NCBI RefSeq assembly: GCF_024256385.1
Contig: NZ_JAMLFW010000001.1
Location: 1,364,001 to 1,428,000 of the forward strand
Length of the DNA stretch: 64,000 nucleotides
Direction of reading: 5' to 3'
Origin: Anatilimnocola floriformis
Lineage (GTDB): Bacteria; Planctomycetota; Planctomycetia; Pirellulales; Pirellulaceae
Shown: positions 53,808 through 62,878 of the stretch, one piece after another
Position numbering within the stretch: position 1 is the first letter of the stretch
How the letters are laid out: each line of letters starts with the position of its first letter
Notes under the pieces: generated by a model
The model's input: the letters and a program-made list of their open reading frames with translations, nothing else
Databases searched by the model: none
Told to the model about the DNA's origin: nothing
Translations under genes and position numbers: made by a program

Positions 53808-54974
53808 TTATACCCACTCGCCACGGCTCATCGTTCGCCGAATGACGAGCTTCGTTGTTTCAGCGGTTGGTTCATCAAACAGCACCAGGTTCGCTGGACA
53901 GCCCACATCGAGCCGGTGATCGTGACGTCCGATCAAGGCTGCAGGTTGCGTGCTCGCCATTTCGATGGCGGTCGTCAGGCTCACGCCAGCGAAACGCATG
54001 ACCTGCGCAACGCAGGTATCCATCAACAGCGAGGCGCCAGCGAGAATATCGCGCTGGCCCGCGATCACCAGCTTGCCGTTGTCGAGAACTTCGAGATCGC
54101 CGAGGCCCGTCGCGTAGCGACCGGCTGGCATGCCGCCGAGCGAAGTAACATCGCTGACCAGCACGCAACGGCTGGTTCCCTTTGCGCGGATCATCGCCTT
54201 CACCACGTTGGCCGGCAAATGATGACCGTCGACGATCAGGCTCGCGGTCAGGCGGTCATCGGCGAGCTGATCCCAAATGTAGTTGGGGTGTCGCCTGATC
54301 TGCGGATGGGCGCCATTTCCCAGATGCGTGCTCATCGTCGCGCCGGCGTCGATGGCAGCGGTGATTTGCTCGCTAGTCGCAGCAGTGTGTCCGATGGCAA
54401 TTATCACGCCCTGTTTCACCGCGGCCCGAATCACCGGAATTGCTTCGTCGAACTCGGGTGAAATCGTCAGCAGCTTGATTCGCCCACAGGCCGCGTCTTG
54501 CAACCGCAGGAACTCCTCCACGGTCGGCACCCGCACATGCTGTTTGGGATGTGCACCCCGCGGACCGTCGATGGACGAAATGAACGGCCCTTCGCAGTGA
54601 AAGCCAGGAATGCGCGCAGCGACTTCTGGTAGTTCCTCGATTGTCCGAGCCAGCACGGCGAAAGAATTGGCGAGCACTTCATAACTATCGGTCGTGCAGG
54701 TCGCCAGAAAACTCGTGCAGCCGCTGGCATCCATGGCAAGCGCGACGTGGCGGACCTTTTCCGCCGTTAGTTGCGGATCGTTGAACTCGCGGCCTTGATA
54801 GCCGTTGATCTGCAGATCGACAAATCCCGGCGCGACAACGGGCAGCGAACCTGCGCCGGTCAAGCCGTCTCCTATCCGAGCAGGAGTGATTCGCGCGATG
54901 CGCCCACTCGCGATTAAGACTTCGACAGGTCGCAGCGTGTCGTAACGGCGGGCAACGAAGGAAAACATATTCAT
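53808..54974 (-). CDS. nagA: N-acetylglucosamine-6-phosphate deacetylase
   Basis: This 388-residue amidohydrolase removes acetate from GlcNAc-6-phosphate in amino-sugar catabolism and cell-wall recycling. Visible segments are PGFVDLQINGYQGREF (the QxN variant of NagA), FHCEGPFIS (metal ligand E), AIGHTAAT, THLGNGAH and VSDVTSLGG with the catalytic Asp. The ATG at 54974 is chosen because the frame upstream to 55175 has no NagA similarity. No nagB lies in the window. It is divergent from the TPR protein gene. Confidence 0.93.
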   Translation of the reverse strand: MNMFSFVARRYDTLRPVEVLIASGRIARITPARIGDGLTGAGSLPVVAPGFVDLQINGYQGREFNDPQLTAEKVRHVALAMDASGCTSFLATCTTDSYEVLANSFAVLARTIEELPEVAARIPGFHCEGPFISSIDGPRGAHPKQHVRVPTVEEFLRLQDAACGRIKLLTISPEFDEAIPVIRAAVKQGVIIAIGHTAATSEQITAAIDAGATMSTHLGNGAHPQIRRHPNYIWDQLADDRLTASLIVDGHHLPANVVKAMIRAKGTSRCVLVSDVTSLGGMPAGRYATGLGDLEVLDNGKLVIAGQRDILAGASLLMDTCVAQVMRFAGVSLTTAIEMASTQPAALIGRHDHRLDVGCPANLVLFDEPTAETTKLVIRRTMSRGEWV

Positions 54975-55178
54975 CCCGGAACCGAGGGAAACATTCCGCG
55001 GAAAAAACCGCCCGGCGGCGGTGCTTTCAGCGGCAGACTCGCATAGCATCGAAACGCTGGCTGCGCCATAATAGCGAGGAGCGGGGGCTGTTGCACTTCC
55101 CTCCCCGGGCCTTGCCAGCATGGCAAGCGAGTTGCAATCTCGCCTCCCACCGCCGCGCGAAAATTTGGAGTTCAAGCT

Positions 55179-56813
55179 ATGCGTATTCTTGCTTCCTTCC
55201 TTTTGTTTTCATTTCTGGCTGTTCCCGCGATCGGATTCGCCGCCAACGAAGGGCAGGCCGATCTCGACAAAGCTCTCGAACTGCAGCTGACGGCCAGATC
55301 GTTTGGTGATCTGGAAAAGATCATCGAACTGGCCGAGAACTCCCTCACCAAGGGGCTCGATAAGGACAACACCGAGTTTGCCAAACAGTTGCTCGGGGCC
55401 ACGCTGTTTCAGCACGCCAAGCAATTGAGCGATGCCATCTTCGAAGAAAACCCGCCGAGCCCACGCTGGGCTTTCATTCGCAAAAAGGCCCTGGAAGATC
55501 TCGAACGTGCCCGCAAGCACGATCCGAAGCTGCCGGACACTTTCCTCCTGATCGCCCGCCTGCAAGCGGAATTGCCCGATGGCGACGACAAAGCCGCCAG
55601 CGAGGCAATCGACGAAGCCGTCAAGATTCTTAAGGCCGGCAACGACAACAAGCGGCTGTCAAAAGCTCTTGTTTTGCGGGCCAAGATGAACAAGGACGAA
55701 GACGCCAAGTTCGCCGATTTCGATGCGGCAGCCAAGGCAGATTCGACCAACTTCGACGCGCTGCAAGCTCGGGCCATTCTGTACATCGAAAAGGGTGACA
55801 ACGAAAAAGCCACGGCAGATCTCAAAGCAGCCGTTGAATTGCAAAAGGACAACCATCGCGCGCTGGGCGCTCTCGCCGAGGTGATGACCAACTTGAAGAA
55901 GTACGACGAAGCACTCAAGCTGTGCGACGACGTCATCAAGCTCGCGCCCAAGGACACGCTGGGTTACAACCTGCGGGCTCGCGTGAAGGTTCTCAAGGAT
56001 GACCTCAAGGGAGGCATCGCCGACCTGAACGAAGCGCTGAAGATCGATAGCACGGATGTCGCTTCGCTTCTGATGCGCAGTGGCCTGCTCGCCGCCGATG
56101 GCAAGCCGGAAGAAGCCCGCGCCGATGTGGAAAAAGCCTTGCGTCTCCGCCCCGATGTGCCGCAAGTCATTTTGATGCGTAGCCGCCTGGCCGCCCAACA
56201 AGGCCGCATGAACGATGCCATCAGCGACATTCAGCTGCTGCTCCGTTCGGATCCGAAGAATCGCGATTTCCGGCTGCAACTGGCCATGTACATGCAAGTC
56301 GACAAGCGGCCCCGCCGGGCGATTGAGATTCTCAACGGCTTGATCGAAGACGATCCGAGCGACGCCGATATGCTCCGCACGCGCGGCGATGCTCTGCTGA
56401 GCATCAACAAGCACGCCGAAGCCATCGCCGATTACGAAGCAGCCCTCAAGCTCGATCCGGAAGATACCGGCGTGCTCAACAACCTCGCCTGGGTTCTGGC
56501 CACTTCCGAAACCAAGGAAGTTCGCGACGCTGATCGTTCGATCAAGCTCGGCACGAAGGCCTGCGAACTGACGAAGTACGAAAAGCCGCATATCCTCAGC
56601 ACGCTCGCCTCGGCCTACGCCGAAAAGGGCGACTTCGAAACGGCCATCAAGTGGTCGACGAAGGCCGTTGAACTCGGCGAAGGGGAAGTGAAGGAGCAAC
56701 TGGGCAAGGAGCTCGAAGGCTACAAGATGAAGAAGCCGTGGCGTGAAGCCCAGAACGTCGAAGAGAATCCCAAGCCGCTCGACGGCAAACCCAACAACGA
56801 TTTGGAGACCTAG
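55179..56813 (+). CDS. exported tetratricopeptide repeat protein
   Basis: This 544-residue protein has a signal peptide (ILASFLLFSFLAVPAIGFA) and around eight or more TPR units, for example DALQARAILYIEKGDNEKAT and AEAIADYEAALKLDPEDTG. TPR arrays mediate protein-protein contacts, here in the periplasm. A ggag lies nine bases before the ATG. The stop is three bases before the next ATG, so it is probably co-transcribed with the HlyD-type adaptor and ABC ATPase genes. Confidence 0.88.
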   Translation: MRILASFLLFSFLAVPAIGFAANEGQADLDKALELQLTARSFGDLEKIIELAENSLTKGLDKDNTEFAKQLLGATLFQHAKQLSDAIFEENPPSPRWAFIRKKALEDLERARKHDPKLPDTFLLIARLQAELPDGDDKAASEAIDEAVKILKAGNDNKRLSKALVLRAKMNKDEDAKFADFDAAAKADSTNFDALQARAILYIEKGDNEKATADLKAAVELQKDNHRALGALAEVMTNLKKYDEALKLCDDVIKLAPKDTLGYNLRARVKVLKDDLKGGIADLNEALKIDSTDVASLLMRSGLLAADGKPEEARADVEKALRLRPDVPQVILMRSRLAAQQGRMNDAISDIQLLLRSDPKNRDFRLQLAMYMQVDKRPRRAIEILNGLIEDDPSDADMLRTRGDALLSINKHAEAIADYEAALKLDPEDTGVLNNLAWVLATSETKEVRDADRSIKLGTKACELTKYEKPHILSTLASAYAEKGDFETAIKWSTKAVELGEGEVKEQLGKELEGYKMKKPWREAQNVEENPKPLDGKPNNDLET

Positions 56814-56816
56814 TTC

Positions 56817-58124
56817 ATGTCGGGCGGAAATCCCGCGGTGCTCACTCGAGGAGAACAAGGCTCGGGTAGCACCGCCGTCGATGAAACCAACCTGGATTCG
56901 GGCCTCGAGGCGCGCGTCCGGTCGCTCCGGCTTTCATCCATTCCGCAAGGAAGCGATTGGTTCCGGTCACTCGTGCTGCTGGTCGTGGGCGTCGGCTTTC
57001 TCGGCTTGCTCTACTATCTGGTTCGCGAATCGCTCGACTCTTCCAAGGCTGCCGCTGCCGCGAAGGCAGCCCTGGCCAGTGAGGATGCCGCGCCGCCACC
57101 CGAAGATGGCAAGAATGGTGGCGACCAAGGACAAGTGGCGACCAACAAGCCAATCGTCGCCAGCGGCCGCGCGAGCAACACGGCTCACGAGGCGCAGGGC
57201 TACATCATTCCGGCCCATCAGATTCTGGTCAGCCCGCAGGTGAATGGCCGGATCGTCGAACTGCACATTGAGGAAGGCCGCCGTGTCGAAAAAGGCGCCA
57301 TCCTGGCCAAACTCGAAGACACCGAATACCAGGCGGAAGTCGATCGTGCTTCGGCAGCCGTCAAGGCCTGCGAATCCAAGTCCGCCGAGCTCGATACAGG
57401 CAATCGCACCGAAGAAAAGAAAGCCGCCCGAGCCGAATTGGGCGAATCGCAAGCCCAGCTCTCGCAACTGCGAACCCAATGGGAACGCAATCTGGAATTG
57501 CGCCGCACGAATGCTGTCACGCAGCAAGAGCTGGAAGAAGTTGAAGCCAAGTATCGCGCGATGGAACAACGCGTGTTGCGGCTGAAGTACGTTTCCGAAC
57601 TGATGGACATCGGCTTCCGGCAGGAGCACAAAGACAATGCGAAGGCGATGCTCGAACAATCCAAAGCCGAACTCGTGAAGGCCAATTGGCGGCTGAGCAA
57701 CTGCGTCATTCGCGCGCCGATCAGCGGCACCATTCTGAAGAAGAACGCTGAGGAAGGTAACATCGTCAATCCGATCGCCTTCAACGGTTCGTTCAGCTTG
57801 TGCGACATGGCCGACTTGTCGGATCTCGAAGTCGACCTCAATGTGCAAGAGCGCGACATTTCCACGATCTTCAAAGGCCAGAAGTGCAAGGTCCGCGCGA
57901 TCGCTTATCCCGAGCGGATCTACGATGGCTATGTTTCGCGGCTCATGCCGATTGCCGATCGCGGCAAGGGCGCCGTGCCGGTTCGCGTGAAGCTGTCGAT
58001 TCCCGCCGAAGAAGAAGGCGTCTATCTGAAGCCGGAAATGGGCGTGACGGTGACGTTCCTCAAGCGCGAAGCCGCCAGCGCGGAAAATAAGCCAGCCGCT
58101 CCGCCGGCGACGACGGGCTTGTAG
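56817..58124 (+). CDS. HlyD/MFP family membrane fusion (efflux adaptor) protein
   Basis: This 435-residue protein has one transmembrane helix at about 51-69 (SLVLLVVGVGFLGLLYYLV), a lipoyl-like half-motif (GYIIPAHQILVSPQVNGRIV), a long coiled coil (about 175-290) and a beta-barrel region with APISGTILKKNAEEGNIV. This layout is typical of periplasmic adaptors of RND, MacB-type or type I secretion pumps. It precedes an ABC ATPase gene, but no permease follows. Confidence 0.85.
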   Translation: MSGGNPAVLTRGEQGSGSTAVDETNLDSGLEARVRSLRLSSIPQGSDWFRSLVLLVVGVGFLGLLYYLVRESLDSSKAAAAAKAALASEDAAPPPEDGKNGGDQGQVATNKPIVASGRASNTAHEAQGYIIPAHQILVSPQVNGRIVELHIEEGRRVEKGAILAKLEDTEYQAEVDRASAAVKACESKSAELDTGNRTEEKKAARAELGESQAQLSQLRTQWERNLELRRTNAVTQQELEEVEAKYRAMEQRVLRLKYVSELMDIGFRQEHKDNAKAMLEQSKAELVKANWRLSNCVIRAPISGTILKKNAEEGNIVNPIAFNGSFSLCDMADLSDLEVDLNVQERDISTIFKGQKCKVRAIAYPERIYDGYVSRLMPIADRGKGAVPVRVKLSIPAEEEGVYLKPEMGVTVTFLKREAASAENKPAAPPATTGL

Positions 58125-58135
58125 AATGGTCGCGT

Positions 58136-58214
58136 AGGGTGGGTCGAGCGGTACTCCGCGAGGCCCACCATTCTCTGCGGTGGGCCTCACGAGTACGTTT
58201 GGCCCACCCTACAC
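58136..58214. repeat. inverted repeat family C, second site
   Basis: gtagggtgggtcgagcggta opens a nested palindrome. ggtgggtcgagcggtact pairs imperfectly with agtacgtttggcccaccc, and inner gaggcccacc pairs with ggtgggcctc. The left part matches 11555-11586. It lies in the 116-base gap between the adaptor and ABC ATPase genes. Confidence 0.8.
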
Positions 58215-58240
58215 CGCTTGTCTCAGCGCAGAATTCAACT

Positions 58241-58945
58241 ATGAAGTCCGGTCCGCCGATTGTCGCCGTGCAAGGCGTGCACAAGTTTTTCACCCGCGGC
58301 AGCGAGCGCGTCGATGTGCTCAATGGGCTGAACCTGAATGTTTCGCAGGGCGATTTCCTCGCGCTGATGGGCCCCAGCGGCAGCGGCAAAACCACGCTCC
58401 TCAATCTCATCGCCGGGCTCGACACTCCCAGCGAAGGCCAGGTTTGGGTCGGCGGCAACTGCATCTCGTCGCTGTCCGAGAGTCAGCTCGCCACGTGGCG
58501 TACCCGGCACATCGGCTTCATTTTTCAGTTCTATCACCTGCTGCCGGTGCTGACCGCCTATGAAAACATCGAGCTGCCGCTGCTCCTCTTGCCGCTCAGC
58601 TCTGCCGCGCGTCGCCAACAGGTGAATACCGCTCTCGAGCTCGTCGGCTTGTCGAACCGCAAGAGTCACCGCCCGGGTCAACTCTCCGGCGGCCAGCAAC
58701 AACGCGTTGGCATCGCGCGGGCGATTGTGACCGATCCCACGCTGATCGTTGCCGACGAACCGACGGGCGATCTCGACGCCAAGGCAGCCGATGAAATTCT
58801 CAGCCTGTTGCAAGTGCTGCAGAACGTGCTGAATAAGACCATCATCATGGTTACGCACGACCCACGCGCGGCCGAGCGCGCCTCGCACATTCAGCATCTG
58901 GAAAAGGGCCGCCTGGTGGGAACCGCTGCGGCCCCGGTGCATTAA
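58241..58945 (+). CDS. ABC transporter ATP-binding protein (MacB/LolD type)
   Basis: This 234-residue ATPase has Walker A GPSGSGKT, the Q-loop, signature LSGGQQQR, Walker [13 protein letters not shown] and the switch His in VTHDPRA. It is of the LolD/MacB class that drives lipoprotein release or efflux. The ATG at 58241 follows a palindromic repeat. The membrane subunit usually encoded next is absent, since convergent polA follows, so it must pair with a permease encoded elsewhere or fused to another protein. Confidence 0.9.
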   Translation: MKSGPPIVAVQGVHKFFTRGSERVDVLNGLNLNVSQGDFLALMGPSGSGKTTLLNLIAGLDTPSEGQVWVGGNCISSLSESQLATWRTRHIGFIFQFYHLLPVLTAYENIELPLLLLPLSSAARRQQVNTALELVGLSNRKSHRPGQLSGGQQQRVGIARAIVTDPTLIVADEPTGDLDAKAADEILSLLQVLQNVLNKTIIMVTHDPRAAERASHIQHLEKGRLVGTAAAPVH

Positions 58946-58992
58946 GGTCCAAGGCTTGCGATCGATGCGTATCTGCCTAGCGCCAATCACGG

Positions 58993-61956
58993 CTACTCCA
59001 GCACCTCACACGCCGCCCAGTTCGGTCCGGTCTTCACATCCACCTTCAGCGGCACGCTGAGCTGCGCTGCCGTCGACATTTCCTCGCCCACCAGCTTCGC
59101 CAGGCGTTCTTGTTCGTCGGGCGGGAACTCGAAAACCAGTTCGTCGTGGATTTGCAGCAGGAGTTTTGATTGCAGCCCTTCTCGCTTTAGGCGGCGATGA
59201 ACGTTGAGCATCGCTTGCTTGATGATGTCGGCCGCCGAGCCTTGAATGACAGTGTTGATCGCGATTCGTTCTGGCAGATTGCGTTGCCGTTTGTTGCGAA
59301 GCGTTTTGGGATCGCGCACGCCTTGGACGGGTCGCCGACGGCTGAGAATGGTGCTGACGAAGCCGTCGCGGCGGCAGTCGAGCAGAACTTGCTGCATGAA
59401 TGTTTCGACGCCGGGAAGCCGGGCGAAATAAGCCTCAATAAAGGACGCCGCTTCGCTTTGATTGATGTCGAGAGCCTTTGATAAGCCGAACGGGCTTTGG
59501 CCGTAGATGATGCCGAAGTTGATCGCCTTCGCGCTGCTGCGCATCTCACGCGTGACTTCTTCCAGCGGCAGGTTGTACACTCCGGCCGCGACTTGCGTGT
59601 GAATATCGCGGTCGTTGAGAAAGGCTTCGCGGAGCGTTTCGTCGTTGGAGAAATGAGCCAGCACGCGGAGTTCAATCTGCGAATAGTCCGCCGTCATCAG
59701 CTGCCAACCGGCGGGGCCTGGCAGGAACGCGGAACGAATCGCGCGACCCGCTTCGGTGCGGACCGGAATGTTTTGCAAGTTTGGATCCTGTGAACTCAGC
59801 CGGCCAGTCGCGGCGACATCTTGTTTGAACGACGTGTGCACTCGGCCTGTCGTGGGATTGACCAGTTGCTGCAGAGCGACGACGTAGGTGCTCTGCAACT
59901 TGGCGTATTGCCGATACTCGATGATCTTCGCCGGCAGCGGATGAAGTCGCGCGAGCTCCTCCAGCACATCGACATCGGTGCTCGGGCCGGTTTTCGTCCG
60001 CTTGACGATCGGCAGTTTGCAGTCTTCGAAGAGGAGCTTCGCGAGTTGATTGCGCGAGTCGATGTTGAATTCGCCACCGGCAATCTCGTAGATGTCCTTT
60101 TGCAGTTGATCGATCTGAGCAGTGAACTTTTCGTCGAGCTCCTTGAGACGAGCAGGGTCGATCCGCACGCCGTTGAACTCCATTTCGGCGAGAACTTCGA
60201 TCAGCGGCATTTCGAGATCGCGAAACAGCGGTGTGAGCTGTTGTGACTCCAGCCGCGGCTCAAGAAGTGCCTTCAATCGCAACGGCACATCTGCATCTTC
60301 GGAGGCGTAGTCGCTGATTTTCTGAACCGGCACTTCATCCATTCGCTTCTGCCCTTTGCCAGAACCGATGAGCGAAGTGATGGTGATGTTCTGATGCGAG
60401 AGGTGCCGCAGCGCTAGATCATCAAGGTTGTGACTTCGTTCGCCTGGATCGAGCAGATAATCGGCGACCATCGTGTCGAACGCAGCGCCGCGGAGCGTCA
60501 CGCCCAGCGAACGGAGGATCAGCAGATCGTACTTGATGTTCTGGCCGATCTTCAGAATTCGTTCGTCTTCGAGAATCGGTCGCAGCTTTTCGAGAACGAG
60601 TTTTTCATCGAGCTGAGGTTCGCCCTCGGGTGCGCGAACCGGCACGTAGTAGGCCTCACCAGACTGCCAGGCGAATGAGTAACCAACCATGTCGGCCTGC
60701 CGCGGCCGGAGCGACGTCGTTTCTGTGTCAAAAGAAATCAGCGGCTGCTGCTTCATTTGCTCGATGGCCCGATCGAGATCTTCGACCGTAGCGATCGTGC
60801 GATAGGTTGCCTTCCAGTTGGGATCGTCGAGACCCATCGGCAACTCGGCCGATTCGGCAATACCAAGCTCCTCGGCAACATCTTCGAGGTCATCGGCTTC
60901 GACTTTCTTCTTTCGAGCAGTCTTTGCTGCCGGATATTTGGCTGCGATCTTTTCCATGCGCTGGGCGAGTTGCCGAAAGCCTGCCGCGCGATTTAGTTCG
61001 GCGAGTGCCGAGCCTTGCATGTTGCCGATCGTGGCCGCGGCCCAGTTGAACTCCAGCGGAATGTCGTTCTTCAGCCGTACAAGTTCGCGACTGCTGAACG
61101 CCGCTTCGTGACCCGTTTCAATTCGCTCCTTCAACTTCCCCTTCAACTCGGCGACGTGTGCGAAGACGCCTTCGAGCGTTTCATACTTCACCAGCAGATC
61201 GGTCGCGGTCTTCGGACCAATGCCAGCGATGCCCGGCACGTTGTCGACCTTGTCGCCGACGAGCGCCTGAAAATCGACCACCTGATCAGGCCGAATGCCC
61301 CAATCGGCGAGCAGCGCTTCTTTGTCGAGAGGCGCATTCTTGCGAATGCTGTACATCTTCACGCGGTCGGTGATCAGCTGACGGCAGTCTTTATCACTGG
61401 TCACGATGAAGCAGTCGCCGCCGGCTTCATCCACCTGGCGGGCGAGCGTTGCGAGGAGGTCGTCGGCTTCGAAACCGGCGATCGAGACGGCAGGGATGCC
61501 GAGCGCTTCCATGTATTGATGGATGAGTGGAATCTGCGGCTGCAGATCGGCGGGCATCTCGGTCCGCTGGGCTTTGTATTCGGGATAGAGTTCGTGACGA
61601 AATGTATCGCCCGGATGATCGAACGCAACGACCAGCACTTCGGCGCCTCGGCCTTCGATCAAATCGAGCATGTCGCGCACGAAACCAAATGCCGCGCCGA
61701 CCGGTTGCCCCGACGGCCCCGTCATTTCGGGCATGACGTGAAAGACCTGGTAAATCAGCGAGTAAGCATCGACGAGAAAGACCTTCTTTCCCGTGAGTGT
61801 GAAAGCCGCTTCGCTGGCTGGCGAAACTTCATCGGGATCAACAGTCACCACCGCTTCGGCGGCGGTATTGAGCGGCGTGACGGTCGCTTCGGGCGCGGGA
61901 TCGTCGAAGCCGGCGAACAGCGGCTGTGACGCGGATTTGGTAGATTTCTTTGCCAT
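58993..61956 (-). CDS. polA: DNA polymerase I
   Basis: This 987-residue enzyme fills gaps in repair and removes Okazaki primers. The 5'-3' exonuclease domain (about 45-330) has VDAYSLIYQVFHVM and VGDKVDNVPGIAGIGPKTA. The 3'-5' exonuclease is probably active: exo I is FDTETTSLRP with D410 and E412, exo II is IGQNIKYDLLI and exo III is YASEDAD. The polymerase domain has MTADYSQIELR and QIHDELVFE. A 40-residue N-terminal extension precedes the exonuclease domain. It is divergent from the SDR gene across a family F palindrome. Confidence 0.97.
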   Translation of the reverse strand: MAKKSTKSASQPLFAGFDDPAPEATVTPLNTAAEAVVTVDPDEVSPASEAAFTLTGKKVFLVDAYSLIYQVFHVMPEMTGPSGQPVGAAFGFVRDMLDLIEGRGAEVLVVAFDHPGDTFRHELYPEYKAQRTEMPADLQPQIPLIHQYMEALGIPAVSIAGFEADDLLATLARQVDEAGGDCFIVTSDKDCRQLITDRVKMYSIRKNAPLDKEALLADWGIRPDQVVDFQALVGDKVDNVPGIAGIGPKTATDLLVKYETLEGVFAHVAELKGKLKERIETGHEAAFSSRELVRLKNDIPLEFNWAAATIGNMQGSALAELNRAAGFRQLAQRMEKIAAKYPAAKTARKKKVEADDLEDVAEELGIAESAELPMGLDDPNWKATYRTIATVEDLDRAIEQMKQQPLISFDTETTSLRPRQADMVGYSFAWQSGEAYYVPVRAPEGEPQLDEKLVLEKLRPILEDERILKIGQNIKYDLLILRSLGVTLRGAAFDTMVADYLLDPGERSHNLDDLALRHLSHQNITITSLIGSGKGQKRMDEVPVQKISDYASEDADVPLRLKALLEPRLESQQLTPLFRDLEMPLIEVLAEMEFNGVRIDPARLKELDEKFTAQIDQLQKDIYEIAGGEFNIDSRNQLAKLLFEDCKLPIVKRTKTGPSTDVDVLEELARLHPLPAKIIEYRQYAKLQSTYVVALQQLVNPTTGRVHTSFKQDVAATGRLSSQDPNLQNIPVRTEAGRAIRSAFLPGPAGWQLMTADYSQIELRVLAHFSNDETLREAFLNDRDIHTQVAAGVYNLPLEEVTREMRSSAKAINFGIIYGQSPFGLSKALDINQSEAASFIEAYFARLPGVETFMQQVLLDCRRDGFVSTILSRRRPVQGVRDPKTLRNKRQRNLPERIAINTVIQGSAADIIKQAMLNVHRRLKREGLQSKLLLQIHDELVFEFPPDEQERLAKLVGEEMSTAAQLSVPLKVDVKTGPNWAACEVLE

Positions 61957-62006
61957 AGACTGCAGCGTAACAAAAGTCGCCGACCCATGGATGCGGGGTC
62001 GCGGCT

Positions 62007-62077
62007 GTAGCTGAATTCGCCAGAATTCAGATCATGAACTTGCGCACGAAGGTCTGAATTCTGGCGAATTCAGCTAC
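62007..62077. repeat. inverted repeat family F, second site
   Basis: gtagctgaattcgccagaat then tcaga (62007-62031) is the exact reverse complement of 62053-62077, with a 21-base loop. The same sequence overlaps the glycosyltransferase end at 46465-46535. It sits in the divergent gap between polA and the SDR gene. Confidence 0.9.
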
Positions 62078-62106
62078 TTATCGTTTGGTCGAATAGAAAG
62101 TGAAGC

Positions 62107-62847
62107 ATGCAACCCGTCGCTCTCATCACCGGCAGTGGCAAACAACGTGTCGGCTGGCATGTTGCCGAAGCGCTGGGTCAGCGCGGTTACGCGCTCGCCA
62201 TTCACTACCGCAGCTCGCAGGTAGAAGCAGAAGAGACTGTCGCACAGTTTTCTGCGCGCGGCATGACAGCGAAGGCCTTTCGCGCGGAATTGACTGACGA
62301 AACCGAAGTCAAACAGCTCGTCGCTGACGTGCAGCAACATTTCGGCCAACTCGATGCGCTCGTTCACACGGCTGCCATCTGGCAACCAAAACCACTCGAA
62401 AAGATCACCGCTGCCGATGTGCGGAATTATCTGGAAGTGAACACGCTGGCGGCATTCCTTTGCTGTCAGCACGCCGGCCTGGCGATGGTGAAGCAACCAA
62501 ACGGCGGCAGCATCGTGACGTTTGGCGATTGGGCGGTCGCACGGCCGTATCTCAATTACGCGGCATATTTTCCCTCGAAAGGTGCGATCCCCACGCTCAC
62601 ACGCACGTTTGCCGTGGAACTCGCTTCCCGCAATCCGCGCGTGAGGGTGAATTGCCTCGAGCCCGGGCCGGTAATGTTGCCGCCAGATCTTTCCGCGGAA
62701 GAACGCGAGGAAGCGGTTGCCGGGACGCTCGTCAAGCGCGAAGGCTCGCCGCAGCACATTGCGCGGGCGGTGATTCACTTGCTCGAAAACGACTTCATCA
62801 CCGGCACTTGCTTGCCGGTTGATGGTGGAAGGACCATTGCCTCGTAA
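62107..62847 (+). CDS. short-chain dehydrogenase/reductase (pteridine reductase-like)
   Basis: This 246-residue classical SDR has a glycine-rich coenzyme motif TGSGKQRVG, the segment DALVHTAAIW and the catalytic YFPSK (YxxxK). HYRSSQVEAEETVA and the final LPVDGGRTIAS resemble pteridine reductase (FolM/PTR1)-type SDRs, but the substrate is not certain. It converges with the transporter gene, ending 32 bases before it. Confidence 0.8.
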   Translation: MQPVALITGSGKQRVGWHVAEALGQRGYALAIHYRSSQVEAEETVAQFSARGMTAKAFRAELTDETEVKQLVADVQQHFGQLDALVHTAAIWQPKPLEKITAADVRNYLEVNTLAAFLCCQHAGLAMVKQPNGGSIVTFGDWAVARPYLNYAAYFPSKGAIPTLTRTFAVELASRNPRVRVNCLEPGPVMLPPDLSAEEREEAVAGTLVKREGSPQHIARAVIHLLENDFITGTCLPVDGGRTIAS

Positions 62848-62878
62848 CCACCACCACCCTTGCGGCGGTGGCGAGAAG

